Source of the DNA: Nocardia concava NBRC 100430 | GTDB taxonomy: Bacteria > Actinomycetota > Actinomycetes > Mycobacteriales > Mycobacteriaceae | Assembly: GCF_000308815.1 (NCBI RefSeq) | Contig: NZ_BAFX01000075.1 | Span: forward strand, 1-64,000 | Length of the DNA: 64,000 nucleotides | Reading direction: 5' to 3' | Part shown: piece after piece, positions 15,855 to 24,295 of the stretch | Numbering within the stretch: the stretch's first letter is position 1 | Layout: each line of letters opens with the position of its first letter | Translations under genes and position numbers: made by a program | Notes under the pieces: generated by a model | The model's input: the letters and a program-made list of their open reading frames with translations, nothing else | Told to the model about the DNA's origin: nothing | Databases searched by the model: none

Positions 15855-16315
15855 GCGCGCGCCCAACCGCGTAGCACCCGCAGGATCTCCGGCCCGCCGA
15901 AGCCGATGATCGCGGCGATCAGAATCGCCGACCAGGTGCTCGAATGTCCGACGCCGTCGGCGTCGAGGGCCAGCGCCGCCACGATGGTCAAACCGACCAG
16001 CCCCAGCAGCATTCCGATCACCACCAGCGGTGTGCGCCGACCCGCGACCGCCCGGCTGACCTGCACCTGCCCGGTACGCCGCCGCCCGTCGAGCCAGCGC
16101 GACGCCACGGTCGAATGCGCCGCGCCGAACAGCAAGGTCGCCACCGCGACGAGCCAGGCGGGCGTGAAGTCGCCGAGCAACCCCAAAGCGACCCAGCCGC
16201 AAGCCATTCCCCACCAGTACCAGCGCGGCAACCCGACCTCCTCGGCCACCTGCCGCTGGGCGCGCCGAGCCGCCTCGAGTGCGGCGCGGGCCTGATCCGG
16301 AGCGATGCCGTCCAC
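15851..16315 (-). CDS. Membrane protein paired with winged-helix regulator
   Basis: The 154-residue product has an N-terminal amphipathic helix rich in Ala/Arg (ARAALEAARRAQRQVAEEVG) and four predicted membrane segments (WYWWGMACGWVALGLLG, WLVAVATLLFGAAHSTVA, PLVVIGMLLGLVGLTIVAALAL, WSAILIAAIIGFGG). The GTG at 16315 has a GGGAGG site 4 bp upstream. It is first in a two-gene operon with the winged-helix regulator. The membrane protein's function is unknown. Confidence 0.75.
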   Translation of the reverse strand: MDGIAPDQARAALEAARRAQRQVAEEVGLPRWYWWGMACGWVALGLLGDFTPAWLVAVATLLFGAAHSTVASRWLDGRRRTGQVQVSRAVAGRRTPLVVIGMLLGLVGLTIVAALALDADGVGHSSTWSAILIAAIIGFGGPEILRVLRGWARA

Positions 16316-16327
16316 GATTCCTCCCTT

Positions 16328-16373
16328 ACTTTCCTGCCTGGAAAGTAAGAGTCCACTTTCCTGGCAGGAAAGT
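16328..16373. promoter_or_regulatory. Twin palindromic operators of the winged-helix/membrane operon
   Basis: ACTTTCC-N5-GGAAAGT occurs twice, at 16328-16346 and 16355-16373, 27 bp apart. On the minus strand a TTGACT -35-like hexamer overlaps the distal copy. Both sit directly upstream of the GTG at 16315 and are the likely sites of the winged-helix protein. Confidence 0.8.
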
Positions 16374-16394
16374 CAAGCGCCGCCGGTCGTAGCG

Positions 16395-18263
16395 TTATCC
16401 GAGCAGTTCGTCGAGGTAGCACCAGCGCCAGGACTCGCCCGGCTCGACGCTGCGCATGACCGGGTGGCCGGTGCTGTCGAAATGCTTGGTGGCGTGGTTG
16501 CCCGGCGAGGAATCGCAGCAGGCGACGTGACCGCACTCCAGGCACATGCGCAGATGCACCCACACCAGACCCTCGTCGAGACATTCGCCGCAGGCGTCCG
16601 GGGTGTCGGGCACGCGCACGCACGGGGCCTCGCGCAGGTGCTCGCAGGCGCCCGCGGTGACGGGGGACTGCAGCGGCGTGCCGTCGTCGCCGTCGGCCTC
16701 GGCGATGCGGTCGATGGTGGATTCCTCGATATCGAGGGTGGCCATGACCGCCTGCAGCACCTCCTGATCGACCTGCCCGGCGTCGCGGATGCGCAGCACG
16801 GTCTCGCGTTCGGCGGTCAGCATGGCCAGGCGCAGGCGGCGATACTCACCGCTGGGGGTCACGCGCTGGGATTCGGAGCGGCCCAGCAACTCCCAGGCCG
16901 CCTGGGCGCGCACCACCACGCGATTGCGCAGCGCGTCGACGACATCGGGCGGGGTCTCGGGGGCGATGTTCTCCTCGAGGGCCTTCAATCCCGCGGCGGT
17001 GGCCTGCTGCAACAGATTCGCCTCCTGCAGCAGATCCTCGGCCTGGCTGGGGCCGCGCAGGCGCAGCACCCGCACCAGCGCGGGCAGTGAGAGTCCTTGC
17101 AGCAGCAGGGTTCCGCCCACCACCACGACCGCCAGCAGCTGCAGGGTCGCCAATTCCGGTGTGTCACCGGGCAGCAGCAGCGCCGCGGCCAGCGTCACCA
17201 CCCCGCGCATGCCCGCCCACGACACCACCGCCGATCCGGTCCACAGCGGCTTGGGTTTGCCCTGGCGTCTGCCCTCGACCTGCCAGGTCAGATAGTTCGT
17301 CGGAAACACCCAGAGCGGCCGCACCACGATGACCGTCACCAGCACCGCCGCACAGGTGAGCAGCAGCGTCGAATGCGGCAGGTCGCTGTGCCAGGCGGCC
17401 TCCACGAGGTGACGCACCTGCAGGCCGATCAGCAGGAACACCGCACTCTCGAGCAGGAACGCGATGGTGCGCCAATTGGTGTGCTCGGCGATGCGCGAGG
17501 CGGCGCTCTGCCATTGCGGCGCACCGTGCCCCAGGATCAGCCCACAGGTGACCACCGCGATCACGCCCGAGGCGTGCACGCCTTCGGCGGGCAGGTAGGC
17601 GATCCAGGGGGCGAGCAGCGAGACACTGGTGTCGAGCACCGGGTCGGTGATGCGTCGTCGCAGGAACGCCAGCACCATCGCCGCGATCACTCCGATGAGC
17701 GCGCCGCCGCCGGCCGCGCCGATGAAGTCCGCGCCCGCCTCCCACATGGTCACACTGCCCGCCATGGCCGCCACCGCGGTCCGCAGGGTCACCAGCGCGG
17801 TCGCGTCGTTGAACAGCGACTCACCCTCGAGCACGGTCACGATGCGCCGGGGCATCCCCACCCGCCGTGCCACCGCGGTCGCCGCGACCGCATCGGGCGG
17901 CGCCACGATCGCGCCGATCGCCACCGCCGCCGAGAACGGAACCGGCAGTAGCCAATACACCACCCCGCCCACCGCGAACGCGGTGAACAGCACCAACCCC
18001 ACCGACAGCAGCGTGATCGAGGTCTTCTTCGGCCGGAAATCCACCAGCGAAGTCCGAATCGCGGTCGTGTACAACAGCGGCGGCAGCAACCCCAGCAACA
18101 CCAGCTCGGGCTCGATATCGAACTCCGGCACGAACGGCAGATACGACGCGATCACCCCGGCCACGGTGAGCACGAACGGCTCACCGAGACCCAGTCGCCG
18201 CGCTCCCGCGGCCAAAGCCACCGCCCCCGACACCAGAACGACCAGTCCGAACGCCCACTCCAC
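16395..18263 (-). CDS. Na+/H+ antiporter (CPA1) with C-terminal UBP-type zinc finger
   Basis: The 622-residue product has an N-terminal CPA1 exchanger domain of about 12 hydrophobic segments (residues 1-400), with the family motif GAIVAPPDAVAATAVARR and LEGESLFNDATALV. A soluble helical region (410-535) follows, and then a UBP-type zinc finger (about 540-622): CEHLREAPC, CGECLDEG, CLECGHVACCD, and histidines in GNHATKHFDSTGHPVM. GTG 18263 starts the first helix. Antiporters of this type exchange Na+ or K+ for H+. The UBP finger binds ubiquitin in eukaryotes; its role here is unknown. This fusion recurs in actinobacteria. Confidence 0.88.
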   Translation of the reverse strand: MEWAFGLVVLVSGAVALAAGARRLGLGEPFVLTVAGVIASYLPFVPEFDIEPELVLLGLLPPLLYTTAIRTSLVDFRPKKTSITLLSVGLVLFTAFAVGGVVYWLLPVPFSAAVAIGAIVAPPDAVAATAVARRVGMPRRIVTVLEGESLFNDATALVTLRTAVAAMAGSVTMWEAGADFIGAAGGGALIGVIAAMVLAFLRRRITDPVLDTSVSLLAPWIAYLPAEGVHASGVIAVVTCGLILGHGAPQWQSAASRIAEHTNWRTIAFLLESAVFLLIGLQVRHLVEAAWHSDLPHSTLLLTCAAVLVTVIVVRPLWVFPTNYLTWQVEGRRQGKPKPLWTGSAVVSWAGMRGVVTLAAALLLPGDTPELATLQLLAVVVVGGTLLLQGLSLPALVRVLRLRGPSQAEDLLQEANLLQQATAAGLKALEENIAPETPPDVVDALRNRVVVRAQAAWELLGRSESQRVTPSGEYRRLRLAMLTAERETVLRIRDAGQVDQEVLQAVMATLDIEESTIDRIAEADGDDGTPLQSPVTAGACEHLREAPCVRVPDTPDACGECLDEGLVWVHLRMCLECGHVACCDSSPGNHATKHFDSTGHPVMRSVEPGESWRWCYLDELLG

Positions 18264-18328
18264 CCGACCATCGTGCCAGTCCCGGACCCGGTTTCCCGCA
18301 CCGGCTCGCCCGAGCCGGACAGCGCTCC

Positions 18329-18652
18329 CTACTCGGCGTGTCCGGTGCGCGACCGCGAAATCGCGAACACCCCGATCCGCGCCACCAGCGTCCCGACCCA
18401 CAAACCCACGCCGATCACCTGCAGCCCGGTCCCCGCCCCGGTGTAAACCCCGGCGAGGATGGCCACCACCCCCGCCGCGAAACACACGCCCGCTACGGCG
18501 TTGCAAACGTTCCGAGTGATGTGCAGGCCCGCGGGCAACCCCGCGGTTCGCTCGATGCTGATGGTGAATCTCCCTGCCAGACTGCTGAACTCGACCCTGC
18601 GCACCTTAGCGCTACTCACCCCGAATCGCCCTGTCGAGGCCGATACGGACAA
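18329..18652 (-). CDS. Small membrane protein, unknown function
   Basis: A 107-residue reading frame with two membrane segments (VCNAVAGVCFAAGVVAILAGVYTGAG and LQVIGVGLWVGTLVARIGVFAI) after a hydrophilic N-terminus. The N-terminal 20-40 residues look unconserved, so the start may lie at an internal GTG near 18604. No family is recognised. Coding is supported by hydrophobicity pattern and third-position GC only. Confidence 0.5.
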   Translation of the reverse strand: MSVSASTGRFGVSSAKVRRVEFSSLAGRFTISIERTAGLPAGLHITRNVCNAVAGVCFAAGVVAILAGVYTGAGTGLQVIGVGLWVGTLVARIGVFAISRSRTGHAE

Positions 18653-18788
18653 TCCGGCACCGCCGGTTCGGCATCGAGATCATGGAGTTATCAGTGCGGT
18701 GAATCGGGCGAAATTTCGCGGTGACAGCTCCCTGATCTTGGTGAATATGGACGTGAGGGATGTCGGGTAGGCGTCCTACCATCGGCTG

Positions 18789-20279
18789 GTGAGGTTCGGG
18801 GTGGGGCGGCGCGGGTATCCCGTGTGGCTCAGTTGGGTGTTGGCGTTGATGCCGGTGTGGTCGTGCGGGTTGCTGACGACGCCGGTGTTCGTCCTGCTCG
18901 CGCTGCGGGCGCGGTCGGGGCGGCTGGCGCTGGCGGCGCTGGGGTACACGGTGGTGCGCGGGGTGGCGCACTGGTCGAAGGACACGCATCCGGTGTTGTT
19001 CTTCCTCGCCTGGACGGTGCTGTGTGTGGTCGGCGGGGTGCACTCGATTCGGTTGCGGCCGTTGTGGACCCAGCCCGCAGGGCGAGCACGGGTGCCGGAA
19101 CCGACTTCGCCGGTGAGCATTTCGCATCTGCCACTGGAGGCGACACCGGAGCCCGACAGCACGATCCCGGCTGCGCGGGATGACTACGGGCGGGTGCTCG
19201 ACGACATCGATGAGCTGGTCGAGGACAGCATGCGCGAGGGCGAACCACGCGTCGGCTATAGCTATGGCGATCCGACCTTTCCCGAGTGCCCCAACCCGTA
19301 CTGCGAGGAGCCGTGGCACGGGCTGGCCATCACCGCGCGGATGCGGTGGATGCGCTGGCGCGGCGTGGTGGATGTGGACTACGCCTACCGTGCCGATGAC
19401 AGTCCGGTGCTGTGTCCGGGATCGCTGCATACCGGTGAATGGCCGCTGCCGCCATCGGAATTCGATGAGCTCGACGACGAATACGAAGACTACGAGGAAG
19501 AGGACTTCGAACCGGCGGAACCGGTCGATCCGCGACTACAACGCGCCGAGCAGATGTGGGCGGCGGTCACCCATCCGATGACGTGTGTGTGGAGCGCGTC
19601 CATCGGGCTCGGCCTGGTGTCGATCTTCGCGAGCCCGCTCTGGTGGCGTTGGCTCACCCCGGCGATCGGCGTCGCGTCCCTGTTCGGGCTGTGGTGGCTG
19701 TACGCCTACCAACGTCGCGCCCTGCCGCCGGGAGAGCTGCGCCGTAGACTCCGGGCCCGACCGGAAGCGGTTGCGGCACTGGTGCTCATGACGATCGCGG
19801 CGTGGCTGCCCGCGGTCTGGGTGTGGCGGACGCCGATGCGTGATCGGCACGATGCCCTGGTCGCCTTCCAGATGGTCCTGGTGACCTGCGCGGTGGCGGC
19901 GGTGCTGCACGCCGTCGTGCATCTGGGCCGGATCCGCCCGACGTGGCGTGATGTTCTCGATGGCGAACCGCCGGTGGATCTTTCGAAGCACGCGGTGAAT
20001 CTGTTCGTCTTCGGCTTCTTCTGGGCGGTATTGGGCATCGCGCCGATGCTGCTGGTGGCCGCGGCGGTGGACCGGCTGGGCGGGCATCAAGCGGCCGTGT
20101 GGCTGGTGTTCGCCGCAATCCTGATCGCGAGCCTGACCTATCTGGTCGAAGCGCTGCTCGTGGCGTTGTGGACGCGCGAACTCGGGGAGGTACTGCTGTA
20201 TTCGCTGTTCGTGCTCGCGGGTGGGGCAGCGCTGTGGTGGATGCTGGACCTGCTCGCGGGCGCGCCGTTGCGACTCTGA
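18789..20279 (+). CDS. Polytopic membrane protein with cytosolic Cys-rich acidic domain
   Basis: The 496-residue protein has three hydrophobic segments near the N-terminus (12-85) and about six in the C-terminal half (275-490). Between them is a hydrophilic domain of about 180 residues with a Cys-containing motif (FPECPNPYCEEPWHGLAITARM and VLCPGSLHTGEWP), followed by a run rich in Asp/Glu/Tyr (DELDDEYEDYEEEDFE). The Cys pairs could bind metal. I recognise similar Cys/WHG motifs in other actinobacterial unknowns but no function. Starts at GTG 18789. Confidence 0.7.
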   Translation: MRFGVGRRGYPVWLSWVLALMPVWSCGLLTTPVFVLLALRARSGRLALAALGYTVVRGVAHWSKDTHPVLFFLAWTVLCVVGGVHSIRLRPLWTQPAGRARVPEPTSPVSISHLPLEATPEPDSTIPAARDDYGRVLDDIDELVEDSMREGEPRVGYSYGDPTFPECPNPYCEEPWHGLAITARMRWMRWRGVVDVDYAYRADDSPVLCPGSLHTGEWPLPPSEFDELDDEYEDYEEEDFEPAEPVDPRLQRAEQMWAAVTHPMTCVWSASIGLGLVSIFASPLWWRWLTPAIGVASLFGLWWLYAYQRRALPPGELRRRLRARPEAVAALVLMTIAAWLPAVWVWRTPMRDRHDALVAFQMVLVTCAVAAVLHAVVHLGRIRPTWRDVLDGEPPVDLSKHAVNLFVFGFFWAVLGIAPMLLVAAAVDRLGGHQAAVWLVFAAILIASLTYLVEALLVALWTRELGEVLLYSLFVLAGGAALWWMLDLLAGAPLRL

Positions 20280-20286
20280 GCGGAAG

Positions 20287-21612
20287 TCAGTCGGGGCGCG
20301 GCGCGGATTCCATGGGTTTGCCCGCATCCCGCCACGCCGTGATACCGCCCGCGAGGCTGAGCGCGTCGTAGCCGGAGCGGCGGGCCAGCGCGGCGAAACG
20401 CAGGGAGATCTCGCCGACCGGGCAGACGAAAACCACGGGCCGCGAACGGGAGAACGGGATGCCCTGGACGAGCACGTCGTCGAGCTGGTCGTCGCGGATG
20501 TTCAAAGCGCCGGGGATGTGGGCGATGCGGTAGGCCATGGCGCCCCGGGTGTCGACGATCGTCGGACGTGAGGTCAGGTCCAGGGATTCGAGGGCGTCGG
20601 GGGACAGGGTCGGGGTGGCCGACAATTCGTCCGGCGTCGGTGCCGGCGCGCGGCCGGGTTTGCCGAAGAGTTCGGGGCGGCGTTTGCGGATGTAGGACAG
20701 GTACGGTTCGAGCCGGTCGCAGACGATGAACACCGCCACCAGCGGATCGGATTGGGGCGCCAGGGTTTTCAGGTGGTCCAGCGCGGCGGCATAGGTGGCC
20801 CCGCTGGTGGGGCCCGCGAGGACGCCGTGGGCGGTGGCCAGTTGCATGGTCGCGTCGACCGCGCGCGTGGATTCGATGGGGATGATGCGGTCGTAGAAGT
20901 CGGGCTGGAACAACCCCACATCCCACATCTCGGTTTCGGACCGGATGCCGGGAATGAAGTCGCTGCGTTCGGAGACCACGGCGATGGTCTTCAGCTCCGG
21001 ATTGTGTTTGCGCAGAAAGGTTGCCGTGCCCCGGGTGGAGCCGGTGGTGCCCAGGCCGCCGATCAGGTAGTCGACCCGGGTGATGCCGTCGCGGGCAAGG
21101 TCCTCGTGGATCTCGCGACCGGTGCCCTGATAGTGGGCCTCGATGTTCTTCTCGCTGGTGTACTGCGAGGGGTGATACCAGGCGCCGGGCGTGCGGGCCA
21201 TGGTGGATTCGATGACCGAATAGACGTCATTGGGCGCGGTCGGATCCGGGCATTCGGACAGCCCGGGCAGCTCCTCGATATCGGTGCCCAACAGCTGCAA
21301 CAGCTCTCGCACCTCGGCGACCTTGATGCGATTGGTGACCGCCCGCAACCCGATCCCGTGCATGGCCGCCAGAATCCGCAGCGCCTTGGCGGTATTGCCG
21401 CTCGACGCCTCGATGAACGTCTGCTTGCGGGCGAGGATGTCATCGAGATCGTCGCGGATCATGCCCCACGCCACCCGGTCCTTGACCGACCCGAACGGGT
21501 TGCAGGACTCGAGTTTCGCGTAGAGCTCCACATGCGCGAGCCCGTGCACGGCCGGATCCAGCCGCAGCAGGGGAGTATTGCCGATCAGTTCGGTGATGTG
21601 GTCGTAGCGCAT
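20287..21612 (-). CDS. PLP-dependent cysteine-synthase-like enzyme fused to rhodanese
   Basis: A 441-residue fusion. Residues 1-330 are a fold-type II PLP enzyme like cysteine synthase/SbnA: ELIGNTPLLRLD, PLP lysine in NPFGSVKDR (about 43), EASSGNTAKALRILAAMHGI, GGLGTTGSTRGTATFLR and AGPTSGATYAA. Residues about 345-440 are a rhodanese domain with active loop CPVGEIS. Its start overlaps the stop of the decarboxylase gene (TGATG), giving coupling. SbnA-like enzymes use O-phosphoserine and an amine donor; a beta-substitution with a sulfur nucleophile would fit the rhodanese. Last gene of the four-gene operon. Confidence 0.85.
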   Translation of the reverse strand: MRYDHITELIGNTPLLRLDPAVHGLAHVELYAKLESCNPFGSVKDRVAWGMIRDDLDDILARKQTFIEASSGNTAKALRILAAMHGIGLRAVTNRIKVAEVRELLQLLGTDIEELPGLSECPDPTAPNDVYSVIESTMARTPGAWYHPSQYTSEKNIEAHYQGTGREIHEDLARDGITRVDYLIGGLGTTGSTRGTATFLRKHNPELKTIAVVSERSDFIPGIRSETEMWDVGLFQPDFYDRIIPIESTRAVDATMQLATAHGVLAGPTSGATYAAALDHLKTLAPQSDPLVAVFIVCDRLEPYLSYIRKRRPELFGKPGRAPAPTPDELSATPTLSPDALESLDLTSRPTIVDTRGAMAYRIAHIPGALNIRDDQLDDVLVQGIPFSRSRPVVFVCPVGEISLRFAALARRSGYDALSLAGGITAWRDAGKPMESAPRPD

Positions 21613-23036
21613 CAGGCCACCTCGTGCCGGTAGTCGAGGTCGCGGCACACCCGGAACGTCCCGGACCGTTGCGCCACCGCGAGTTTGGGCGGCACCGCGT
21701 GCATGGACGCACGCGCTGCCGATAAATCCATGTGATAGGCGGCGGTATTGGGGAACACGATGAAATCCCCCGGCGCGGGGCATTGCGGCAGCCACACCTT
21801 GTGATTGGTGACCAGATCCCGCTCCAGGCACAGCCGCCCGGCCAGGAACACCCCCACCGCACCGGAATTCGTGACCGGACCGGCGGGCACCAGGATCGGA
21901 TCCACCATCACCTCCTGATCGGCCGGGGTCACCGTGTCACGGCTGAGATCCAGATTGACCAGCGTGCTGCCATCGGCGGTCTCCTTCACGAATTCCACCC
22001 GGGCCAAGGTGATTCCGGCATGATCCACCAGCGCCTTGCCCGGCTCCAGCCAGATGTCCAGGAGGTTCTCCCCGGCGATCTGCGCGATGGTGCGACCCCC
22101 GTGTGACTCCAGCCCGGTATCGAGCAGGTCGGCCAGCATCCGCTCGGCATCCACAGTGTTAGCGTATTTGTGAAAAACCGGTGTCCCGTGCACGGCGCCA
22201 TCCTCGAGATGGAACCCGAATGTGTTGCCGCCCCAGGTCATCGGCTCCCCACGCCCCAAAAGCGATTCGCGCAGCGCGTGCACATACGCATCGAACGCAT
22301 CGGCGTCGGCGGTGAAGACCTGCCGGAATCCGCCCCCGATATTCAGCACCGACGGCGTCAATCCGGCCGCGTACGCCCGCTCGGTCAACACCAGGCAACT
22401 CTCCACCGCCCGCACCCGCTCGGCGGGCTCACCCGAATCCAGATGAAACGCGAACCCCCGGAACTCGATCCGCTCCCGCTCGGCCGCCAGCACCTTCAAC
22501 ACCGCCTCCACCCGATGCACCGGCACCCCGAACCGGCTCACCGGCGTGCCCGCGAACCCACTGACCCGCACCAGCACCGGCACCCGCGCCTCCGGCCGCG
22601 CCAGGGCCGCAATGCGTTCGAGCTCCCACAGATTGTCGACATTGATCGTCACCCCGCTGCCCACCAGCTCCCGCACGAACCCCTCACCCTTGGGCCCGGT
22701 CACCTCGATCCGCCCCGGCCCGAACCCCGCCCCCACCGCACTGGCCAGCTCCGCCTCCGAGGCCACATCGATCCCCACCCCCGCCGCCTCGGCCGTCGCC
22801 ACGAACGCCCGCGACTGATTCACCTTGTGCGCGTAGCAGATCCGATACCCGCTCACCCGTCCCGCCAGCTGCGCCCGCAACCGCTCCAGGTTCTCGGCGA
22901 ACACCTGCGGAAACACCAGATGTGCCGGCGACCCGAACTCGACGACGGCCGCCGCCACCGCGCCCGGTTCGGCCAGGAAAGCCCGCACCAGTGCATGCAT
23001 CTTCGCCGGGAGTCCCGGCGCCGCGGCAGTGCTCAT
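21612..23036 (-). CDS. Type III PLP-dependent decarboxylase-like enzyme (Y4yA-like)
   Basis: A 474-residue alanine-racemase-fold (type III) PLP enzyme. The PLP lysine is in CYAHKVNQSRAFV (about 67), followed by IDVASEAELASAV, VTGPKG, FHLDSG, LNIGGGFRQVF, and the C-terminal LEPGKALVDHAGITLARV. Family members are diaminopimelate, ornithine and citryl-diaminopropionate (SbnH) decarboxylases; the closest type I can name is the uncharacterised Y4yA group. It overlaps the HMA gene upstream by 4 nt and the cysteine-synthase-like gene downstream. Decarboxylation of an amino-acid-derived intermediate is inferred. Confidence 0.82.
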   Translation of the reverse strand: MSTAAAPGLPAKMHALVRAFLAEPGAVAAAVVEFGSPAHLVFPQVFAENLERLRAQLAGRVSGYRICYAHKVNQSRAFVATAEAAGVGIDVASEAELASAVGAGFGPGRIEVTGPKGEGFVRELVGSGVTINVDNLWELERIAALARPEARVPVLVRVSGFAGTPVSRFGVPVHRVEAVLKVLAAERERIEFRGFAFHLDSGEPAERVRAVESCLVLTERAYAAGLTPSVLNIGGGFRQVFTADADAFDAYVHALRESLLGRGEPMTWGGNTFGFHLEDGAVHGTPVFHKYANTVDAERMLADLLDTGLESHGGRTIAQIAGENLLDIWLEPGKALVDHAGITLARVEFVKETADGSTLVNLDLSRDTVTPADQEVMVDPILVPAGPVTNSGAVGVFLAGRLCLERDLVTNHKVWLPQCPAPGDFIVFPNTAAYHMDLSAARASMHAVPPKLAVAQRSGTFRVCRDLDYRHEVA

Positions 23037-24295
23037 ACTGCCGTTTCGCTGGCCGCCGGCGCGGGTGTGGCCAGGGTCGGGTTGTAGCCGCTGTCGCGCA
23101 GCGCCTCGAAGGCGCGGTGGCGATTGCGGGGGCTGCGGAATTCGGCGATCACACGCTTGCTGATCAGATCGATCTCGGCCACGCCAATGCTCATCGACTC
23201 CAGGACGCCGGTGACGGTGCGGATGCAGTGCTTGCAGGTCATGTCGGGCACGTAGAACACGCGGTCCTCGGCGCTCAGTTCGGCTGTCTCCGAACCGGTG
23301 TCGGCGGGCACCTCGGCGACGGTGACCCGGTCCACGATGCGCGTGAACGCATCGGTGAACTTGTCGATGACCAGCGGCAGGATGCTGTAATGCTCCCCGT
23401 CGAGCTGATGCGGCATGGCCGCCAGGCACGCGGGCCGCGTCCCCGGCGGCAGCAGCGCGTACTGGCGCGAGATCACATCGAGGTCCTCGTGATACTTCGC
23501 GATCGCCTCGGCCACGCTCAATCCCTCGACGTGGGTGGCGCGGCGCATGACCCGGTGCGCGTCCTCGATGGTCATGTCCTTCATGGCGCGCAGCGTGGCC
23601 ACCGTCTCCGCCGAATACCGCACGGTCCCATCGGGTTGGGTTGCCAGGGTGACCGCGATCATGCCGCGCCGGTAGCTCGAGGCCTGCAGCTCCCAGAACC
23701 AGCGGGTCGCCACCGCACCGTAGATCCCCGAATCCCGCATCCCCACCGCGAATTCGGCCGGGGTCCGATACGGCGTCCACCGCGCCAGCAGCGCGTGCTG
23801 GGCCAGCGCGCGCCCGGCCGCCTCGATGCCGACCCGGAAGATCTCGAACGGTTCATGGTCGGTGGTGGTGCCCGCGAGCACCGCCTCGTCGCGCGGGCTC
23901 AGCTCCGTCATGCGCTGGGCCAGCGCGGTATCGGCCTCCAGCGCGTGCCACAGCGTCAGCACGGTCTCGCGCATGGCGATCGGCACGATCGGGCCCAGAC
24001 CGCCGGTGTGGAAGTGCCCGGTATTGGGGATGCCATCGGAATCGGTCCAGGCGATGCGGTGGGTCGCACTGGTCACCTGCTCGGCGCGGCACGGCCGCAT
24101 GAACCGCTCCAGATACAGCCGCTGCGACAGCGTCAGATGCGATCCCGGCTCCGGCTGCAGTGGCGCGCAACTGTATTCGATGCGCCGCACCGGCGGTAGC
24201 ACCACGGGCGCGCCCAGCCCGGGCCGGGCCAGCGCCGCCAGCACCCGGGAGGCGGCGCGCCGGTCGTAGCGGGGTTCGGGGCCATTCGTTGTCAA
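23033..24295 (-). CDS. Unknown protein with C-terminal heavy-metal-associated (HMA) domain
   Basis: The 420-residue product has a large N-terminal region (1-340) that I cannot assign, rich in helices (for example RRIEYSCAPLQPEPGSHLTLSQRLYLERFM, HFHTGGLGPIVPIAMRETVLTLWHALEADTALA). The last 70 residues are an HMA domain with MTCKHC and the typical pattern (VFYVPDMTCKHCIRTVTGV, VIAEFRSP). The TTG at 24295 is chosen because a strong GAGGAGG site lies 5 bp upstream; it overlaps the stop of the desulfurase-like gene. HMA domains bind Cu+/Zn2+ and dock with partners. Second gene of the operon. Confidence 0.75.
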   Translation of the reverse strand: MTTNGPEPRYDRRAASRVLAALARPGLGAPVVLPPVRRIEYSCAPLQPEPGSHLTLSQRLYLERFMRPCRAEQVTSATHRIAWTDSDGIPNTGHFHTGGLGPIVPIAMRETVLTLWHALEADTALAQRMTELSPRDEAVLAGTTTDHEPFEIFRVGIEAAGRALAQHALLARWTPYRTPAEFAVGMRDSGIYGAVATRWFWELQASSYRRGMIAVTLATQPDGTVRYSAETVATLRAMKDMTIEDAHRVMRRATHVEGLSVAEAIAKYHEDLDVISRQYALLPPGTRPACLAAMPHQLDGEHYSILPLVIDKFTDAFTRIVDRVTVAEVPADTGSETAELSAEDRVFYVPDMTCKHCIRTVTGVLESMSIGVAEIDLISKRVIAEFRSPRNRHRAFEALRDSGYNPTLATPAPAASETAV

